From: Robertmurraya sp.
GTDB lineage: Bacteria > Bacillota > Bacilli > Bacillales > Cytobacillaceae
Assembly (NCBI GenBank): GCA_025451895.1
Contig: JANWJP010000065.1
Coordinates: forward strand, 1 to 44,724
Length of the DNA: 44,724 nucleotides
Direction: 5' to 3'
Below are positions 1 through 9,832 of the stretch, piece after piece. A model generated the notes under the pieces. It had not been told where the DNA came from. It searched no databases and worked only from the letters and a program-made list of their open reading frames with translations. Every line of letters begins with the position of its first letter. Within the stretch, counting starts at the first letter, position 1. The position numbers were made by a program, and so were the translations under genes.

Positions 1-20
1 AATCTGAATTGAAATGACAA
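1..20 (-). CDS. pdhC: Start of pyruvate dehydrogenase E2 (dihydrolipoamide acetyltransferase), truncated by window edge
   Basis: Only the first six codons are present: a TTG start at 18-20 giving MSFQFR, then the window ends. The start follows a perfect AGGAGGGTG ribosome site at 27-35, and it lies directly downstream of pdhB on the same strand. Known E2 proteins of Bacillus begin MAFEFKLP, so the fragment fits. E2 carries the lipoyl arms and the acetyltransferase core of the PDH complex. Too little is visible to say more; the identification rests on operon position and the short N-terminal match. Confidence 0.75.
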
Positions 21-131
21 TCTATTCACCCTCCTGTAAGTCCAATTAAAAGTTAGATACATTGTAAAAATAGGACATATACGTAGCTTTCCTTAAAATG
101 CGTTTCTTTTTCGTGCTTTCGACAATTATTT

Positions 132-1109
132 TTAAAAATCGATGACCTTCTTCGCCGCTTCAATGATATCCTTATAATTTGGCAACCAGACAGATTCGGC
201 CTGCGGGAACGGGAAAACAGTATCAGGTGCTGCGACACGCAGAACCGGAGCTTCGAGACTCAGAATCGCCCTTTCTTGAATTTCAGAAGCCACATGTGCG
301 GCAACACCGGCTTGTTTTTGCGCTTCTTGAACAACGATCGCTCTGCCTGTCTTTTCAACAGAAGCAATAATAGTTTCTATGTCAATCGGACTGACCGTTC
401 TTAAATCAATCACTTCTGCTGAAATTCCTTCCTTTACCAGTTCCTCTGCAGCTTTTAATGCTTCATGGACCATTGCTCCATAAGCAATCACCGAAATATC
501 AGAACCTTCCCTTTTTACATCTGCTTTTCCAAGAGGAATTGTATATTCTTCCTCCGGAACCTCCTGGCGAAAAGAACGATACAGCTTCATATGTTCAAGG
601 AAAATAACCGGGTCATTGTCCCGGATTGCGGATATGAGCAATCCTTTTGCATCATAAGGAGTTGAAGGAATTACAACCTTCAGCCCCGGCTGTTGGGCCA
701 TCAATCCTTCCAGACTGTCTGCATGAAGTTCCGGTGTATGAACACCGCCGCCAAAAGGGGAACGGATGGTAACCGGCGCATAAAAACGGCCTCCGGTGCG
801 ATAGCGGATCCGTGCCAGCTGTCCTGAAATGGAATCCATTACTTCATAAACAAAGCCAAAAAACTGTATCTCAGGAACAGGACGAAACCCTTTTAAACTC
901 AAGCCAACTGCCAAACCGCCAATTGCAGATTCCGCAAGCGGAGTATCAAAGACCCGGTCTTCGCCAAATTCCTTTTGCAGGCCTTCCGTTGCCCGGAACA
1001 CGCCTCCGTTTACTCCCACATCTTCTCCAAAAACAAGCACATTCGGGTCATTGCGCAGTTCCGTCCTTAACGCATCCGTAATCGCTTGAATCATTGTCAT
1101 TTGCGCCAT
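132..1109 (-). CDS. pdhB: Pyruvate dehydrogenase E1 component, beta subunit
   Basis: 325 residues, the usual length for the E1-beta chain. E1 is the alpha2-beta2 thiamine-diphosphate enzyme that decarboxylates pyruvate and acetylates the E2 lipoyl group. The N-terminal pyrimidine-binding domain shows FGEDVG (about residue 27) and [10 protein letters not shown] (about 56), typical of transketolase-like beta chains. The C-terminal transketolase_C half carries [11 protein letters not shown] and the PFPQAE segment. Its ATG lies two bases beyond the pdhA stop, and pdhC follows about 110 bases downstream, so the three form the classic pdhABC(D) operon. No frameshift or missing key residue was noticed. 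Confidence 0.97.
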   Translation of the reverse strand: MAQMTMIQAITDALRTELRNDPNVLVFGEDVGVNGGVFRATEGLQKEFGEDRVFDTPLAESAIGGLAVGLSLKGFRPVPEIQFFGFVYEVMDSISGQLARIRYRTGGRFYAPVTIRSPFGGGVHTPELHADSLEGLMAQQPGLKVVIPSTPYDAKGLLISAIRDNDPVIFLEHMKLYRSFRQEVPEEEYTIPLGKADVKREGSDISVIAYGAMVHEALKAAEELVKEGISAEVIDLRTVSPIDIETIIASVEKTGRAIVVQEAQKQAGVAAHVASEIQERAILSLEAPVLRVAAPDTVFPFPQAESVWLPNYKDIIEAAKKVIDF

Positions 1110-1111
1110 GA

Positions 1112-2227
<1,116 letters not shown>

Positions 2228-2514
2228 TTATGTCACCCTTTCTTTTTTTGACAAAAGCTTTTTCATAATTATTTCCAAAAAATGTTGACTACAACATAAT
2301 TTAAACCGAATAAAATCTTATATACATTAGAATGCCCGACAACTGCGAATCTTTACTTATCCATTCTTAAAATGAGGGATATCTAATGCCGGACATTTTT
2401 TGTTAATTCCTGCTGCTTATACTTTCCCACCCCCGCATTAAATTTTCGGGATCCCAAATCTGTATTAGTCATTTTAAGTTTTTTATTGAAACAAAGTTAT
2501 TAACTTAATTACAG
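2228..2514 (-). other. Long pdhA leader (gene-free)
   Basis: This is the untranslated leader implied by the promoter at 2515-2542. It contains a GGGATCCC palindrome near 2447-2454 and an 11-base near-repeat (AATGCCCGACA at 2331-2341 and AATGCCGGACA at 2385-2395). A second weak promoter-like pair on the minus strand (TTGTCG, then TAAGAT) lies just downstream of the repeat. No classic terminator/antiterminator pair was recognised, so a regulatory role is only possible. Confidence 0.35.
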
Positions 2515-2542
2515 TGTATACCATTAATATGAATCGAGTCAA
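2515..2542 (-). promoter_or_regulatory. Sigma-A promoter for pdhA with GTGTATAC box over the -10
   Basis: Read on the minus strand: TTGACT (2537-2542), 16 bases, then TATACA (2515-2520). The -10 overlaps GTGTATACC on the plus strand (2514-2522), which resembles the two palindromic boxes upstream of the PFOR genes at 38.6 kb. The promoter call is by consensus; the operator idea is inference. Confidence 0.55.
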
Positions 2543-2704
2543 TGAATTGATATTGCAATTTTACCCTATATTAATAGTGTTAATATCTCAGCCCCTGGAA
2601 ACATGCTGTTATATCCGTTTTGTTATATCTGTTTTAAACAAAAACTGGACGAGGAAAGTTGATTGGAGATCGAAAAATTAAGTAATCATTATCGTTTTGA
2701 TGCG

Positions 2705-2731
2705 AAAAAAAAAGCCGGATTTGAATCCGAC
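2705..2731 (-). terminator. Intrinsic terminator of ykyA
   Basis: On the minus strand a GTCGGAT / ATCCGGC stem (one wobble pair) is followed by an uninterrupted run of nine T. It sits directly after the ykyA stop codon. Confidence 0.85.
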
Positions 2732-2734
2732 TCA

Positions 2735-3397
2735 TTACTCTTCGTTAATACTCAGCCCAGCTGCTTTATAAAATTCAATTTTCATTTCATTGTATTTTTT
2801 TGTCTCTTCGTTGAATTTTTCATTTGCTTCCAAAACCTTTTGATATGCACCATTGATTTTCTCTATTTGCTGTTCCAATTCCTCATAGGATAACTCTTCA
2901 TCTTGAAACATTTTGTAGAGTTCACGGTCAAGCTTAATGCCCTTCTTGTAATGTTCGTACAATTCATCATGATACTTGTACCTGTTCATCATCGTTTCGT
3001 ACAAACTATTGCCCAATTCTTTTGCATCGGCATCCTCCAGTTTGTCAATCAGAGAGCGGATATTTTCAAATTCTTTCTTGGAGGCCTGGATGCTATCTCT
3101 CTCTTTTTCAATATGTCCTTCCCGTTTGTCTACAATTTCAAGACCTTCCTTGGACAATTCAACAATTTTGTCAAATTCCTTCATCCCCAGTTTGATAATT
3201 TGATCGTACAAATCATTCTCTTTCTGTTCGAGTTCCATGATGGGCTCCTGCTGCTCTTCAAAAACTTGCTCTTGTGCAACTACTTTTTCAAGAATGTCAT
3301 AAATTTTTTCGGCAGGGCTCTTTGTACAACCAGTTAAAACCGCTAAAACCAATAAAAAAAACAATACCGCAAAAAACTTCTTATTGTTCGACACCAT
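2735..3397 (-). CDS. ykyA: YkyA-family cell-surface lipoprotein
   Basis: 220 residues. It has a lipoprotein signal: lysines at 6-7, a hydrophobic stretch (about 8-21) and lipobox LTGC with the lipidated Cys at 24. The mature part is almost entirely charged and predicted alpha-helical, rich in Glu/Lys heptads (about residues 30-215), so it is probably an extended coiled coil on the outer face of the membrane. In B. subtilis a ykyA gene lies between defB and pdhA, as here. The molecular function of the family is unknown to me. The start is preceded by AACGAGGAGG, and a terminator follows, so it appears to be a single-gene unit. Confidence 0.85.
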   Translation of the reverse strand: MVSNNKKFFAVLFFLLVLAVLTGCTKSPAEKIYDILEKVVAQEQVFEEQQEPIMELEQKENDLYDQIIKLGMKEFDKIVELSKEGLEIVDKREGHIEKERDSIQASKKEFENIRSLIDKLEDADAKELGNSLYETMMNRYKYHDELYEHYKKGIKLDRELYKMFQDEELSYEELEQQIEKINGAYQKVLEANEKFNEETKKYNEMKIEFYKAAGLSINEE

Positions 3398-3857
3398 ACT
3401 ACCTCCTCGTTATGACAATATTACTATATCGATTGTTGAAGCCTTTTACAATAGGTGCAGGCACGAAAAATTTTGTCGAAAATATTACTTTTTCTGAATT
3501 CAATTATATTATATAACTTGTTTGCCGATTTGATATTGTCAGGGCAATCACATATTCATGAAAACTTATTATGGAACTGCATTCAAAATTTGTTATTAAG
3601 ACTGTTTTCAACAATTTTTTCATGATCATGCCAAAATTAAACAACCGTAAATTTTAACGGGCCAAAACCAAAAGATTAACTTTTTTCTTTGTCTCTGCTA
3701 CACTATTACTTGAAATTAAATCCGGTATATATTTGAATTCCTATGATGCTGTATTCCGTCCGGATTAAAAGAACATCCTTTAAACTATTTATTTGATAAT
3801 TCCGTATTATTTTTTCCGGAAGTATTTTTCTGCAGAGAAAAAGAGGAGTGAAGATTC
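3398..3857. other. Gene-free divergent intergenic region between ykyA and def
   Basis: These 460 AT-rich bases must hold the divergent promoters of ykyA (minus) and def (plus). I saw no good coding frame and no strong hairpin, and no -35/-10 pair convincing enough to list. Confidence 0.5.
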
Positions 3858-4412
3858 TTGTTAACTATGGATGATATTATTCGCGATCCCCATCCGACTT
3901 TAAGGCTTGTGGCAAAAGAAGTTCCTATGCCGCCATCGGACGAAGATAAAGCTGTCTTAAAAAGCCTGCTCGAATATATCATTGCGAGCCAGGATCATGA
4001 AATTGCCAAAGAAAAAGGGCTAAGACCGGGGGTAGGTCTTGCCGCACCGCAAATCAATGTTTCTAAACGAATGATTGCCATCCACGCAAAAGATGAAAAA
4101 GGAAAACAACACAGCTATGCATTATTTAACCCTAAGATCATCAGTCATTCGGTAGAAAAAACCTATTTAGCGCAAGGAGAAGGCTGCTTATCCGTTGACA
4201 GAGACATTCCGGGGTATGTTCCAAGGTATGCCAGAATCACCGTAAAAGCGGCAGACATTGACGGAAATGAAGTAAAACTGCGTCTTCGCGGGTTTATTGC
4301 AGTCATCTTTCAGCATGAAATTGATCATCTGAACGGGATTATGTTTTACGACCATATTAATAAAGAGGATCCGTTTGCACCGATAGAAAATGCCGTTCCG
4401 ATTGGAAAGTAA
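3858..4412 (+). CDS. def: Peptide deformylase
   Basis: 184 residues. It removes the formyl group from N-terminal methionine of nascent proteins in the cytoplasm. All three metal-site motifs are present: GVGLAAPQ (58-65), EGCLS (108-112, metal-ligand Cys at 110) and QHEIDH (152-157, two His ligands and the catalytic Glu). The length and the insertion KGLRPGVG match the Gram-positive DefB (type 2) group. The TTG at 3858 is chosen because AGAGGAG lies 9 bases upstream and the encoded MLTMDDIIRD aligns with the known DefB N-terminus; an ATG three codons later is the alternative. It stands between ykyA and ykrA, as in B. subtilis. Confidence 0.96.
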   Translation: MLTMDDIIRDPHPTLRLVAKEVPMPPSDEDKAVLKSLLEYIIASQDHEIAKEKGLRPGVGLAAPQINVSKRMIAIHAKDEKGKQHSYALFNPKIISHSVEKTYLAQGEGCLSVDRDIPGYVPRYARITVKAADIDGNEVKLRLRGFIAVIFQHEIDHLNGIMFYDHINKEDPFAPIENAVPIGK

Positions 4413-4431
4413 CATTCGTTTCAGCAAAAGA

Positions 4432-4466
4432 AACATCCTGATATTTCCATCAAATGTCAGGATGTT
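4432..4466. terminator. Hairpin between convergent def and ykrA
   Basis: AACATCCTGA (4432-4441) pairs perfectly with TCAGGATGTT (4457-4466). The T-rich tail is better on the minus strand (TTTCTTTT), so it probably ends ykrA transcripts and may serve def as well. Confidence 0.7.
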
Positions 4467-4513
4467 CCTTCCCGTCTGATTTTCGTTTATTAAATGGTTG
4501 CGATGAAACCCGG

Positions 4514-5290
4514 TTAAATTAAACCTATCTCTTTTAAACCATGCCAAACTCCATTCTCCGAAACTTTTTTAGTAACAAAATCAGCCACTTTTTTCACCGA
4601 CTCATGAGCATTTCCCATCGCCACGCCTGTTCCGGCCTCCCGGAGCATCTCCATATCATTCAAACCGTCACCAAAAGCATAAACATCCTCCATTTTAAAT
4701 CCGAGTCTATTGATCATTTGTCTGATCCCCTCCGCTTTCGAGCCGCCTTTTGGCAAAACGTCGACGCTGTAAGGATGCCAGCGGACAAAATGAAATTTAT
4801 TAAAAATATCATAATATGGTGCCTCGGATTTTTCATTGCAAAACAACAATGCCTGCAAAATATCGTTTCTTAAAAAATAGGTTTCATCCTTTTCCGGATG
4901 AGGAACTTGCACCGTTGCCAGGCTCTCGGCAATAAAACGGTTATCGGAAACGGTCCCTTTCATTGTCTTATCATCAATATAAACAAGCGGATGATTTCTT
5001 TCCCTGCTCTCCGATAACAGTTTTTTCAATTCTTCCCTATCCAGCGGATTGAAATAGACTATCTCATTTTCAAAAACCACATATTGGCCGTTTAACGACA
5101 CATACGAATTGATTCCAAGTTCCTTCCGCAGATTTTCAAACATGAACGGAGCTCTTCCGGTCGCAATCGCGACATAAACTCCGGATTCTCGTAGTTTTTT
5201 AATGGATTCCCTCGTCTTGTCCGGCAGTTGTTTCTTCTCATCCAGTAATGTTCCGTCTATATCAAAAAATACAATTTTTCTCACTCTCAC
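4514..5290 (-). CDS. ykrA: Cof-type HAD-superfamily phosphatase
   Basis: 258 residues. Motif I is DIDGTLL (about residues 10-16, nucleophilic Asp first), motif II ATGR (about 43), the lysine motif KGGSKAEGI (about 180) and motif III/IV GDGLNDMEML (about 207-216). These are the signatures of class IIB (Cof/YkrA) HAD enzymes, which typically hydrolyse sugar phosphates or nucleotides. The substrate is not evident. The position next to def matches B. subtilis ykrA. All catalytic residues are present and the protein is cytoplasmic. The ATG at 5290 is used; an exact ribosome site is not obvious. Confidence 0.9.
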   Translation of the reverse strand: MRVRKIVFFDIDGTLLDEKKQLPDKTRESIKKLRESGVYVAIATGRAPFMFENLRKELGINSYVSLNGQYVVFENEIVYFNPLDREELKKLLSESRERNHPLVYIDDKTMKGTVSDNRFIAESLATVQVPHPEKDETYFLRNDILQALLFCNEKSEAPYYDIFNKFHFVRWHPYSVDVLPKGGSKAEGIRQMINRLGFKMEDVYAFGDGLNDMEMLREAGTGVAMGNAHESVKKVADFVTKKVSENGVWHGLKEIGLI

Positions 5291-5552
5291 CGATTCCCTT
5301 CCAAATTGTCGAAAATTTGTATTCTCTATTCCTGTCTTCTAAACCGTACCGAACATCTGCCCAATTTGTCAATTCCTGTTTGCAGCCGTTTCTTATCTGC
5401 TGAATACTGCCATTTTTCTCCTCGAAAAAATCTAAAATGATCTCATATAATAAATATAGAAAAAACAGTCTGACAGGAATTGTTCTTCCAAATAAAAAGA
5501 ATAAATCCGACAGTTCGCCGGTCGGGCTCTTCTTTATTTTAAACGATTATCG

Positions 5553-5570
5553 TATAATACTTGTAGGAGG
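5553..5570 (+). promoter_or_regulatory. -10 element and ribosome site of the 23-codon peptide gene
   Basis: TATAAT occurs at 5553-5558, but the corresponding -35 region is weak (TTCTTT). The AGGAGG at 5565-5570 lies 12 bases before the ATG. Together with the hairpin at 5685 they frame a transcription unit of about 150 nt. Confidence 0.5.
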
Positions 5571-5582
5571 AGATGATCCACC

Positions 5583-5654
5583 ATGTTAAAGAAGCTGCGA
5601 AAAAAGCTTTTAAAACAGTGGAGAGACTTACTTCGCAAAAAATCAATCGCTTAA
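5583..5654 (+). CDS. Candidate 23-residue cationic amphipathic peptide
   Basis: The gene is ATG to TAA, 24 codons, with AGGAGG 12 bases upstream, a TATAAT upstream of that and a terminator-like hairpin downstream. The product starts MLKKLRKKLLKQW and ends RKKSIA. Leucines and Trp fall at positions 2, 5, 9, 10, 13, 16 and 17, while Lys/Arg occupy the other face, making an ideal amphipathic helix with a net charge of about +10. No family was recognised. It could be a membrane-active or delta-lysin-like peptide, a nucleic-acid-binding micropeptide, or part of a dual-function small RNA. It sits alone between ykrA and rpoY. Confidence 0.55.
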   Translation: MLKKLRKKLLKQWRDLLRKKSIA

Positions 5655-5684
5655 AAACAGAACAAATCTTCAATCGGTTATTCC

Positions 5685-5711
5685 GGGCCCTTCTCACTTG
5701 CGAAGGGCTCC
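5685..5711 (+). terminator. Terminator-like hairpin after the small peptide gene
   Basis: GGGCCCTTC (5685-5693) pairs with GAAGGGCTC (5702-5710) around an 8-base loop, followed by a T-rich but interrupted tail (CTTCCTTGTTG). Confidence 0.6.
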
Positions 5712-5878
5712 TTCCTTGTTGTAAATTGTATATATGTCTTATCATATAAACTTGATTCTTTTTTTATTTTTTGTAAAAATGATTCAGTAATTTAACAGTA
5801 ATGCTCTTAAACAGACCTTAATAAACCTGATTAAAATACATACTTTTTTTAAAAATTAAAAGAGAAGGAGAGAAAAAT

Positions 5879-6100
5879 ATGATTTTTAAGGTTTATTATC
5901 AGGAAACATCTGACGAGGCGCCTGTCAGAGAAAAGACAAAAACATTATTTATTGAAGCGGAGTCGGAAAGGGAAGTCCGCAAAAAATTGGAAGAACGGCC
6001 ATACAATATCGAGTTTATTACGGTAATCGATGGAGCATATTTAGAATATGAACAGCAAAATAACCCAGAATACAAAGTATTGGAGATTAGTGATTTATGA
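5879..6100 (+). CDS. rpoY: RNA polymerase epsilon subunit
   Basis: 73 residues, the usual size of the small Firmicute-specific RNA polymerase accessory subunit (YkzG). It is identified from its sequence ([10 protein letters not shown] at the N-terminus, GAYLEYEQ in the middle) and its fixed position immediately upstream of rnjA. The ribosome site is AGAAGGAGAG. The stop overlaps the rnjA start in an ATGA arrangement (4-base overlap), which implies translational coupling. The subunit binds core polymerase; a protective role against phage inhibitors has been proposed in the literature. Confidence 0.93.
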   Translation: MIFKVYYQETSDEAPVREKTKTLFIEAESEREVRKKLEERPYNIEFITVIDGAYLEYEQQNNPEYKVLEISDL

Positions 6101-7764
6101 AATTTGTCAAAAATGATCAAACTGCCGTTTTCGCTTTGGGCGGATTAGGTGAAATCGGCAAAAACACTTACGGCGTGCAATTCCAGGATGAAATCATCCT
6201 CATAGATGCCGGCGTCAAATTTCCCGAGGATGAATTGCTTGGGATTGATTATGTCATTCCGGACTATACTTACCTGGTAAAGAATAAAGAAAAAATTAAA
6301 GGTTTATTTGTTACACACGGACATGAAGACCATATCGGAGGCATTCCCTATTTGCTGAGGGAAATTAATATTCCCATCTATGGCGGAAAACTTGCTATAG
6401 GATTAATCCGTAATAAACTCGAAGAACACGGTTTACTCAGACAGGCCAAACTTTATGAAATTGATGAAGATGATGTTATTAAATTCAGGAAAACTTCCGT
6501 TACTTTTTTCCGGACAACCCACAGCATTCCAGATTCATTTGGGGTTGTCGTTAAAACTCCACCCGGACAAATCGTCCATACGGGGGATTTTAAATTTGAT
6601 TTCACACCTGTCGGAGAGCCGGCAAATTTAACAAAGATGGCCGAGATTGGGAAAGAAGGGGTTCTTTGCCTGTTATCTGACAGTACAAACAGTGAGGTTC
6701 CTGAATTTACGATGTCGGAACGCCGGGTGGGTGAAAGCATACATGAAATATTCAGAAAAGTGGACGGACGTGTGATTTTCGCCACCTTTGCTTCCAATAT
6801 TCACCGGCTTCAACAGGTAACAGAAGCAGCTGTATTAAACGGGAGGAAAATTGCTGTGTTCGGCAGAAGTATGGAAGCGGCGATTACAATTGGACAGGAA
6901 TTGGGCTATATTCGCGCTCCAAAAGACACATTTGTCGATGCACAGGCTATTAACCGTCTGCCCGCTAATGAAGTCACAATCTTGTGTACCGGAAGCCAGG
7001 GGGAACCAATGGCCGCCCTGTCACGGATTGCAAACGGAACACACAGGCAAATTCAAATCATACCCGGCGATACGGTCGTCTTCTCGTCATCACCGATCCC
7101 CGGAAACACGATCAGCGTAAGCCGGACAATCAATATGCTTTTCAGGGCAGGAGCAGACGTTATTCATGGAAAAGTGAGCGATATTCATACTTCCGGTCAC
7201 GGCGGACAGGAAGAACAAAAATTAATGCTCCGCTTAATGAAGCCGAAATTTTTTGTGCCTGTACACGGTGAATACCGCATGCAAAAAATGCATATGAAAC
7301 TTGCCGTGGATTGCGGAGTAGCCGAGGAAAACTGCTTTATCATGGACAACGGCGAAGTATTGGCGCTAAGTGAAAACTCAGCCCATATTGCCGGAAAAAT
7401 TCCTTCCGGAAATGTTTACATCGACGGAAGCGGTGTGGGTGATATCGGAAACATCGTTCTTCGCGACCGCCGCATCCTTTCCGAAGAAGGCCTCGTCATA
7501 GTCGTTGTAAGCATTAATATGAAGGAGTTTAAAATTGCAGCCGGTCCGGATATTATTTCACGCGGATTCGTATATATGAGGGAATCCGGGGATTTAATTA
7601 ATGATGCCCAAGCATTGATTGCCAAACATTTGAATAAAGTGATGGAAAAAAGAATGACCCAGTGGTCAGAAATCAAAAATGAAATTACGGATACGCTCGC
7701 TCCTTTTCTGTATGAAAAAACGAAACGGCGCCCGATGATTCTGCCGATCATCATGGAAATTTAA
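6097..7764 (+). CDS. rnjA: Ribonuclease J1
   Basis: 555 residues, full length. It is a metallo-beta-lactamase/beta-CASP nuclease with 5'-3' exo- and endonuclease activity, central to mRNA decay and 5' maturation of rRNA in Firmicutes. The zinc motif HGHEDH is at 74-79. Further ligands lie in [10 protein letters not shown] (about 137-146) and HTGDFKFD (about 163-170), and the beta-CASP domain spans roughly 210-370. HTSGHGG (about 367) and VPVHGEYRM (about 388) are C-terminal beta-CASP signatures. It overlaps rpoY by 4 bases and has its own terminator downstream. The pair rpoY-rnjA is conserved across Bacillaceae. Confidence 0.98.
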   Translation: MKFVKNDQTAVFALGGLGEIGKNTYGVQFQDEIILIDAGVKFPEDELLGIDYVIPDYTYLVKNKEKIKGLFVTHGHEDHIGGIPYLLREINIPIYGGKLAIGLIRNKLEEHGLLRQAKLYEIDEDDVIKFRKTSVTFFRTTHSIPDSFGVVVKTPPGQIVHTGDFKFDFTPVGEPANLTKMAEIGKEGVLCLLSDSTNSEVPEFTMSERRVGESIHEIFRKVDGRVIFATFASNIHRLQQVTEAAVLNGRKIAVFGRSMEAAITIGQELGYIRAPKDTFVDAQAINRLPANEVTILCTGSQGEPMAALSRIANGTHRQIQIIPGDTVVFSSSPIPGNTISVSRTINMLFRAGADVIHGKVSDIHTSGHGGQEEQKLMLRLMKPKFFVPVHGEYRMQKMHMKLAVDCGVAEENCFIMDNGEVLALSENSAHIAGKIPSGNVYIDGSGVGDIGNIVLRDRRILSEEGLVIVVVSINMKEFKIAAGPDIISRGFVYMRESGDLINDAQALIAKHLNKVMEKRMTQWSEIKNEITDTLAPFLYEKTKRRPMILPIIMEI

Positions 7765-7766
7765 AG

Positions 7767-7810
7767 AAAAAAGACTGCGCGGAAAAACCCCAAGCAGTCT
7801 TTTCTTTTTT
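7767..7810 (+). terminator. Intrinsic terminator of rpoY-rnjA
   Basis: AAAAAAGACTGC pairs with GCAGTCTTTTCTTTT across a short loop, with a long T tract just after the rnjA stop. Confidence 0.9.
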
Positions 7811-7941
7811 ATTAATCGTAGTCCGTATCGAATTTGTGTGTTGGAAAACAGATTTTTCTTGGTGGACTAGAGACTTTGAAGTATATAAAACTTACTTTAG
7901 GCAGTATGTAACAGCAAAGCCTCCTTTGCCGGCAAAGTGGA

Positions 7942-8601
7942 TCAATCCATGACTTTTTTCTCAAACCGAGAAATATCTGTATCAGCGCCAATCACAATAA
8001 GAATATCATCTTCCCTAATCACTTCACGGGCCAGATTTGACACAATCACATCATTCCCTCTTTTAATCGCCACAATATTAATTCCGTATTTTGCGCGGAT
8101 GTCAAGGTCAATAACTGTGTGACCCGCCAACCGGCCCCGGGCAACTATTTCCACAATACTGTGTTGATCTGAGAGTTCCAAATAATCAAGTATATTGTTT
8201 GAAACCATATTGTGCGCCAATCTTATTCCCATATCCCTTTCAGGATGCACAATCCGGTCTGCACCGATTTTCTTTAAAACTTTTTCATGATAATCACTTA
8301 AAGCTTTAGCTGTTACATCTTTTACTCCCAGTTCTTTTAAAATAATCGTTGTAAGAATGCTGGCCTGAATATCATCACCAATAGCGACAATCACATGATC
8401 AAAATTGCGGATACCAAGACTTTTCAGTACCTTTTCATCTGTGGTATCGCCAATCACCGCATGCGTTGCCACAGACGCATATTCGTTGACCCGTTCTTCC
8501 TTAATATCAATTGCAAGAACATCCGCTCCCTGCTTCATCAATTCAGTGACGATGCTGCCTCCAAATTTGCCCAAACCAATCACCGCAAATGACTTTTTCA
8601 C
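7942..8601 (-). CDS. ktrC: Ktr potassium uptake system, cytosolic regulatory RCK subunit
   Basis: 219 residues. The N-terminal RCK/TrkA-N Rossmann fold carries GLGKFGGSIV (about residues 8-17) and an acidic end of beta-2 (LAIDIKEE). An RCK_C domain follows, from about residue 135. The octameric ring gates the Ktr membrane channel in response to ATP/ADP, and RCK_C of Ktr proteins binds c-di-AMP. The GTG at 8599-8601 is chosen because GGAGGAA precedes it by about 6 bases; this gives 219 residues, against 221 for B. subtilis KtrC. The partner channel gene lies far away at 41.4 kb. In B. subtilis KtrC pairs with KtrD. Confidence 0.93.
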   Translation of the reverse strand: MKKSFAVIGLGKFGGSIVTELMKQGADVLAIDIKEERVNEYASVATHAVIGDTTDEKVLKSLGIRNFDHVIVAIGDDIQASILTTIILKELGVKDVTAKALSDYHEKVLKKIGADRIVHPERDMGIRLAHNMVSNNILDYLELSDQHSIVEIVARGRLAGHTVIDLDIRAKYGINIVAIKRGNDVIVSNLAREVIREDDILIVIGADTDISRFEKKVMD

Positions 8602-8696
8602 AAAAATTCCTCCGTCTAAAGAAATTTCCAATTATAATATATCATGAAAATAAGGGAGAGGCATACCCCTGCAAATTTCTGCCGGAAGCTCCCGTT

Positions 8697-9602
8697 TCAG
8701 GGCTGTCTGAAGTCCTTTTCCGTCTTTTCCTCCCGGATATGCTCCTGTACCAAATCACTAAAGGCCTGCACCTGTTTAAGCTTAAAAGCGGATTCGTAAC
8801 CGAGAAGCCATGTATCCCGCTTCAAAGGCTTGCCATGCTCATCCAGGAGAGGAAGTTTAAAAATATTTTTCTCTCCGCCATGGAGGGTGATCGACGGTAA
8901 AATGGCATAGCCTATCCCGTTGAAAGCCATTTGTTTGCATGTTTCGATTTGATCCACAATAACTGTCCTTTTTGGAGGAATTTGAAATTTACGATGCCAC
9001 CATTCCTGTATCTCCTGATAATAATTGGAATCGCTTTTAAATTGAATAAACGGCCGGTCTGTACTGAGTACTTGATCGGGAGAAGTAATTTCCCTATCCA
9101 CCAAATACAGATGATCCTCAAACAAATGTATTTTGATTCCTTTCCAATCAGGTGTTCCGCGTATAATCCCGATATGAACCTCGTCCTCATATAACGCTTT
9201 AAGAATTTCACTGCTCCAGCCGGTAATAAGCGATATTTTAACATTCGGGTATCGTTCAATATATTTTTTTAAGACCTTCGGCAGCCAATTTTGCCCGACA
9301 ATCGTTGCCACAGCAATTTTTAATGTTCCATAAACTTCTTCATTAAGTGCGTTGATGGATTCTTTAACCTTTTCCTCCATCGCCAAAACTTCATTCACAA
9401 AAGATATCACCAATTCTCCCGCCGGTGTTAATGTAAGTCCCTTTTGTGACCGGATGAAAAGCTGAACGCCCCATTCTTTTTCGATATTTTGAAGACGTTG
9501 GGATAAGGCTGGCTGGGAGACAAATAACCTTTCAGCAGCCTTCCGCATATTCATTTCTTCTGCCAATACAGACAATAATTGATACTCTGATAAAGTTGAC
9601 AT
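8697..9602 (-). CDS. ccpC: LysR-type regulator, CcpC-like (citrate-responsive repressor of TCA genes)
   Basis: 301 residues. The N-terminal winged HTH lies at about residues 4-62, with helix-turn-helix MRKAAERLFVSQPALSQRL at about 19-37. The remainder is a LysR substrate-binding domain with LKIAVATIVGQNWLP (about 93-107). Position next to ykuL and ktrC and overall similarity match B. subtilis CcpC (YkuM), which represses citB and citZ and responds to citrate. The same strand and a gap of 95 bases to ktrC allow read-through into ktrC. The terminator at 9752-9795 insulates it from darB. A different LysR effector cannot be excluded. Confidence 0.88.
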   Translation of the reverse strand: MSTLSEYQLLSVLAEEMNMRKAAERLFVSQPALSQRLQNIEKEWGVQLFIRSQKGLTLTPAGELVISFVNEVLAMEEKVKESINALNEEVYGTLKIAVATIVGQNWLPKVLKKYIERYPNVKISLITGWSSEILKALYEDEVHIGIIRGTPDWKGIKIHLFEDHLYLVDREITSPDQVLSTDRPFIQFKSDSNYYQEIQEWWHRKFQIPPKRTVIVDQIETCKQMAFNGIGYAILPSITLHGGEKNIFKLPLLDEHGKPLKRDTWLLGYESAFKLKQVQAFSDLVQEHIREEKTEKDFRQP

Positions 9603-9751
9603 TGATACTCCTCTTTTAAAAGTTCTTTTTAAATCTATTATAGTAAAACAGCCGGAAAATTTTCATTGCGGCATTTGCTATATCTGCAAATAATTCGTAT
9701 TCAACAACAAATTAAACATTTCATTTCCTTTCATAAGTTTATCAGCATTGG

Positions 9752-9795
9752 TGCAAAAAACCTTGCCCGGTTTTTATCAGGCAAGGTTTTTTGCA
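9752..9795. terminator. Strong bidirectional terminator between darB and ccpC
   Basis: GCAAAAAACCTTGCC and GGCAAGGTTTTTTGC form a perfect 15-bp stem with A and T tracts on either side. It ends the darB transcript on the minus strand. Confidence 0.92.
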
Positions 9796-9832
9796 TAATT
9801 GGTGTTGTCTTTAATGTGCGAAAACCGGGAGA

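Noticed and set aside
2903-3337. 144-codon plus-strand frame rich in Phe
   Set aside because: It is antisense to the ykyA coiled-coil region; the Phe-rich composition is the mirror of Glu/Lys codons, and there is no ribosome site.
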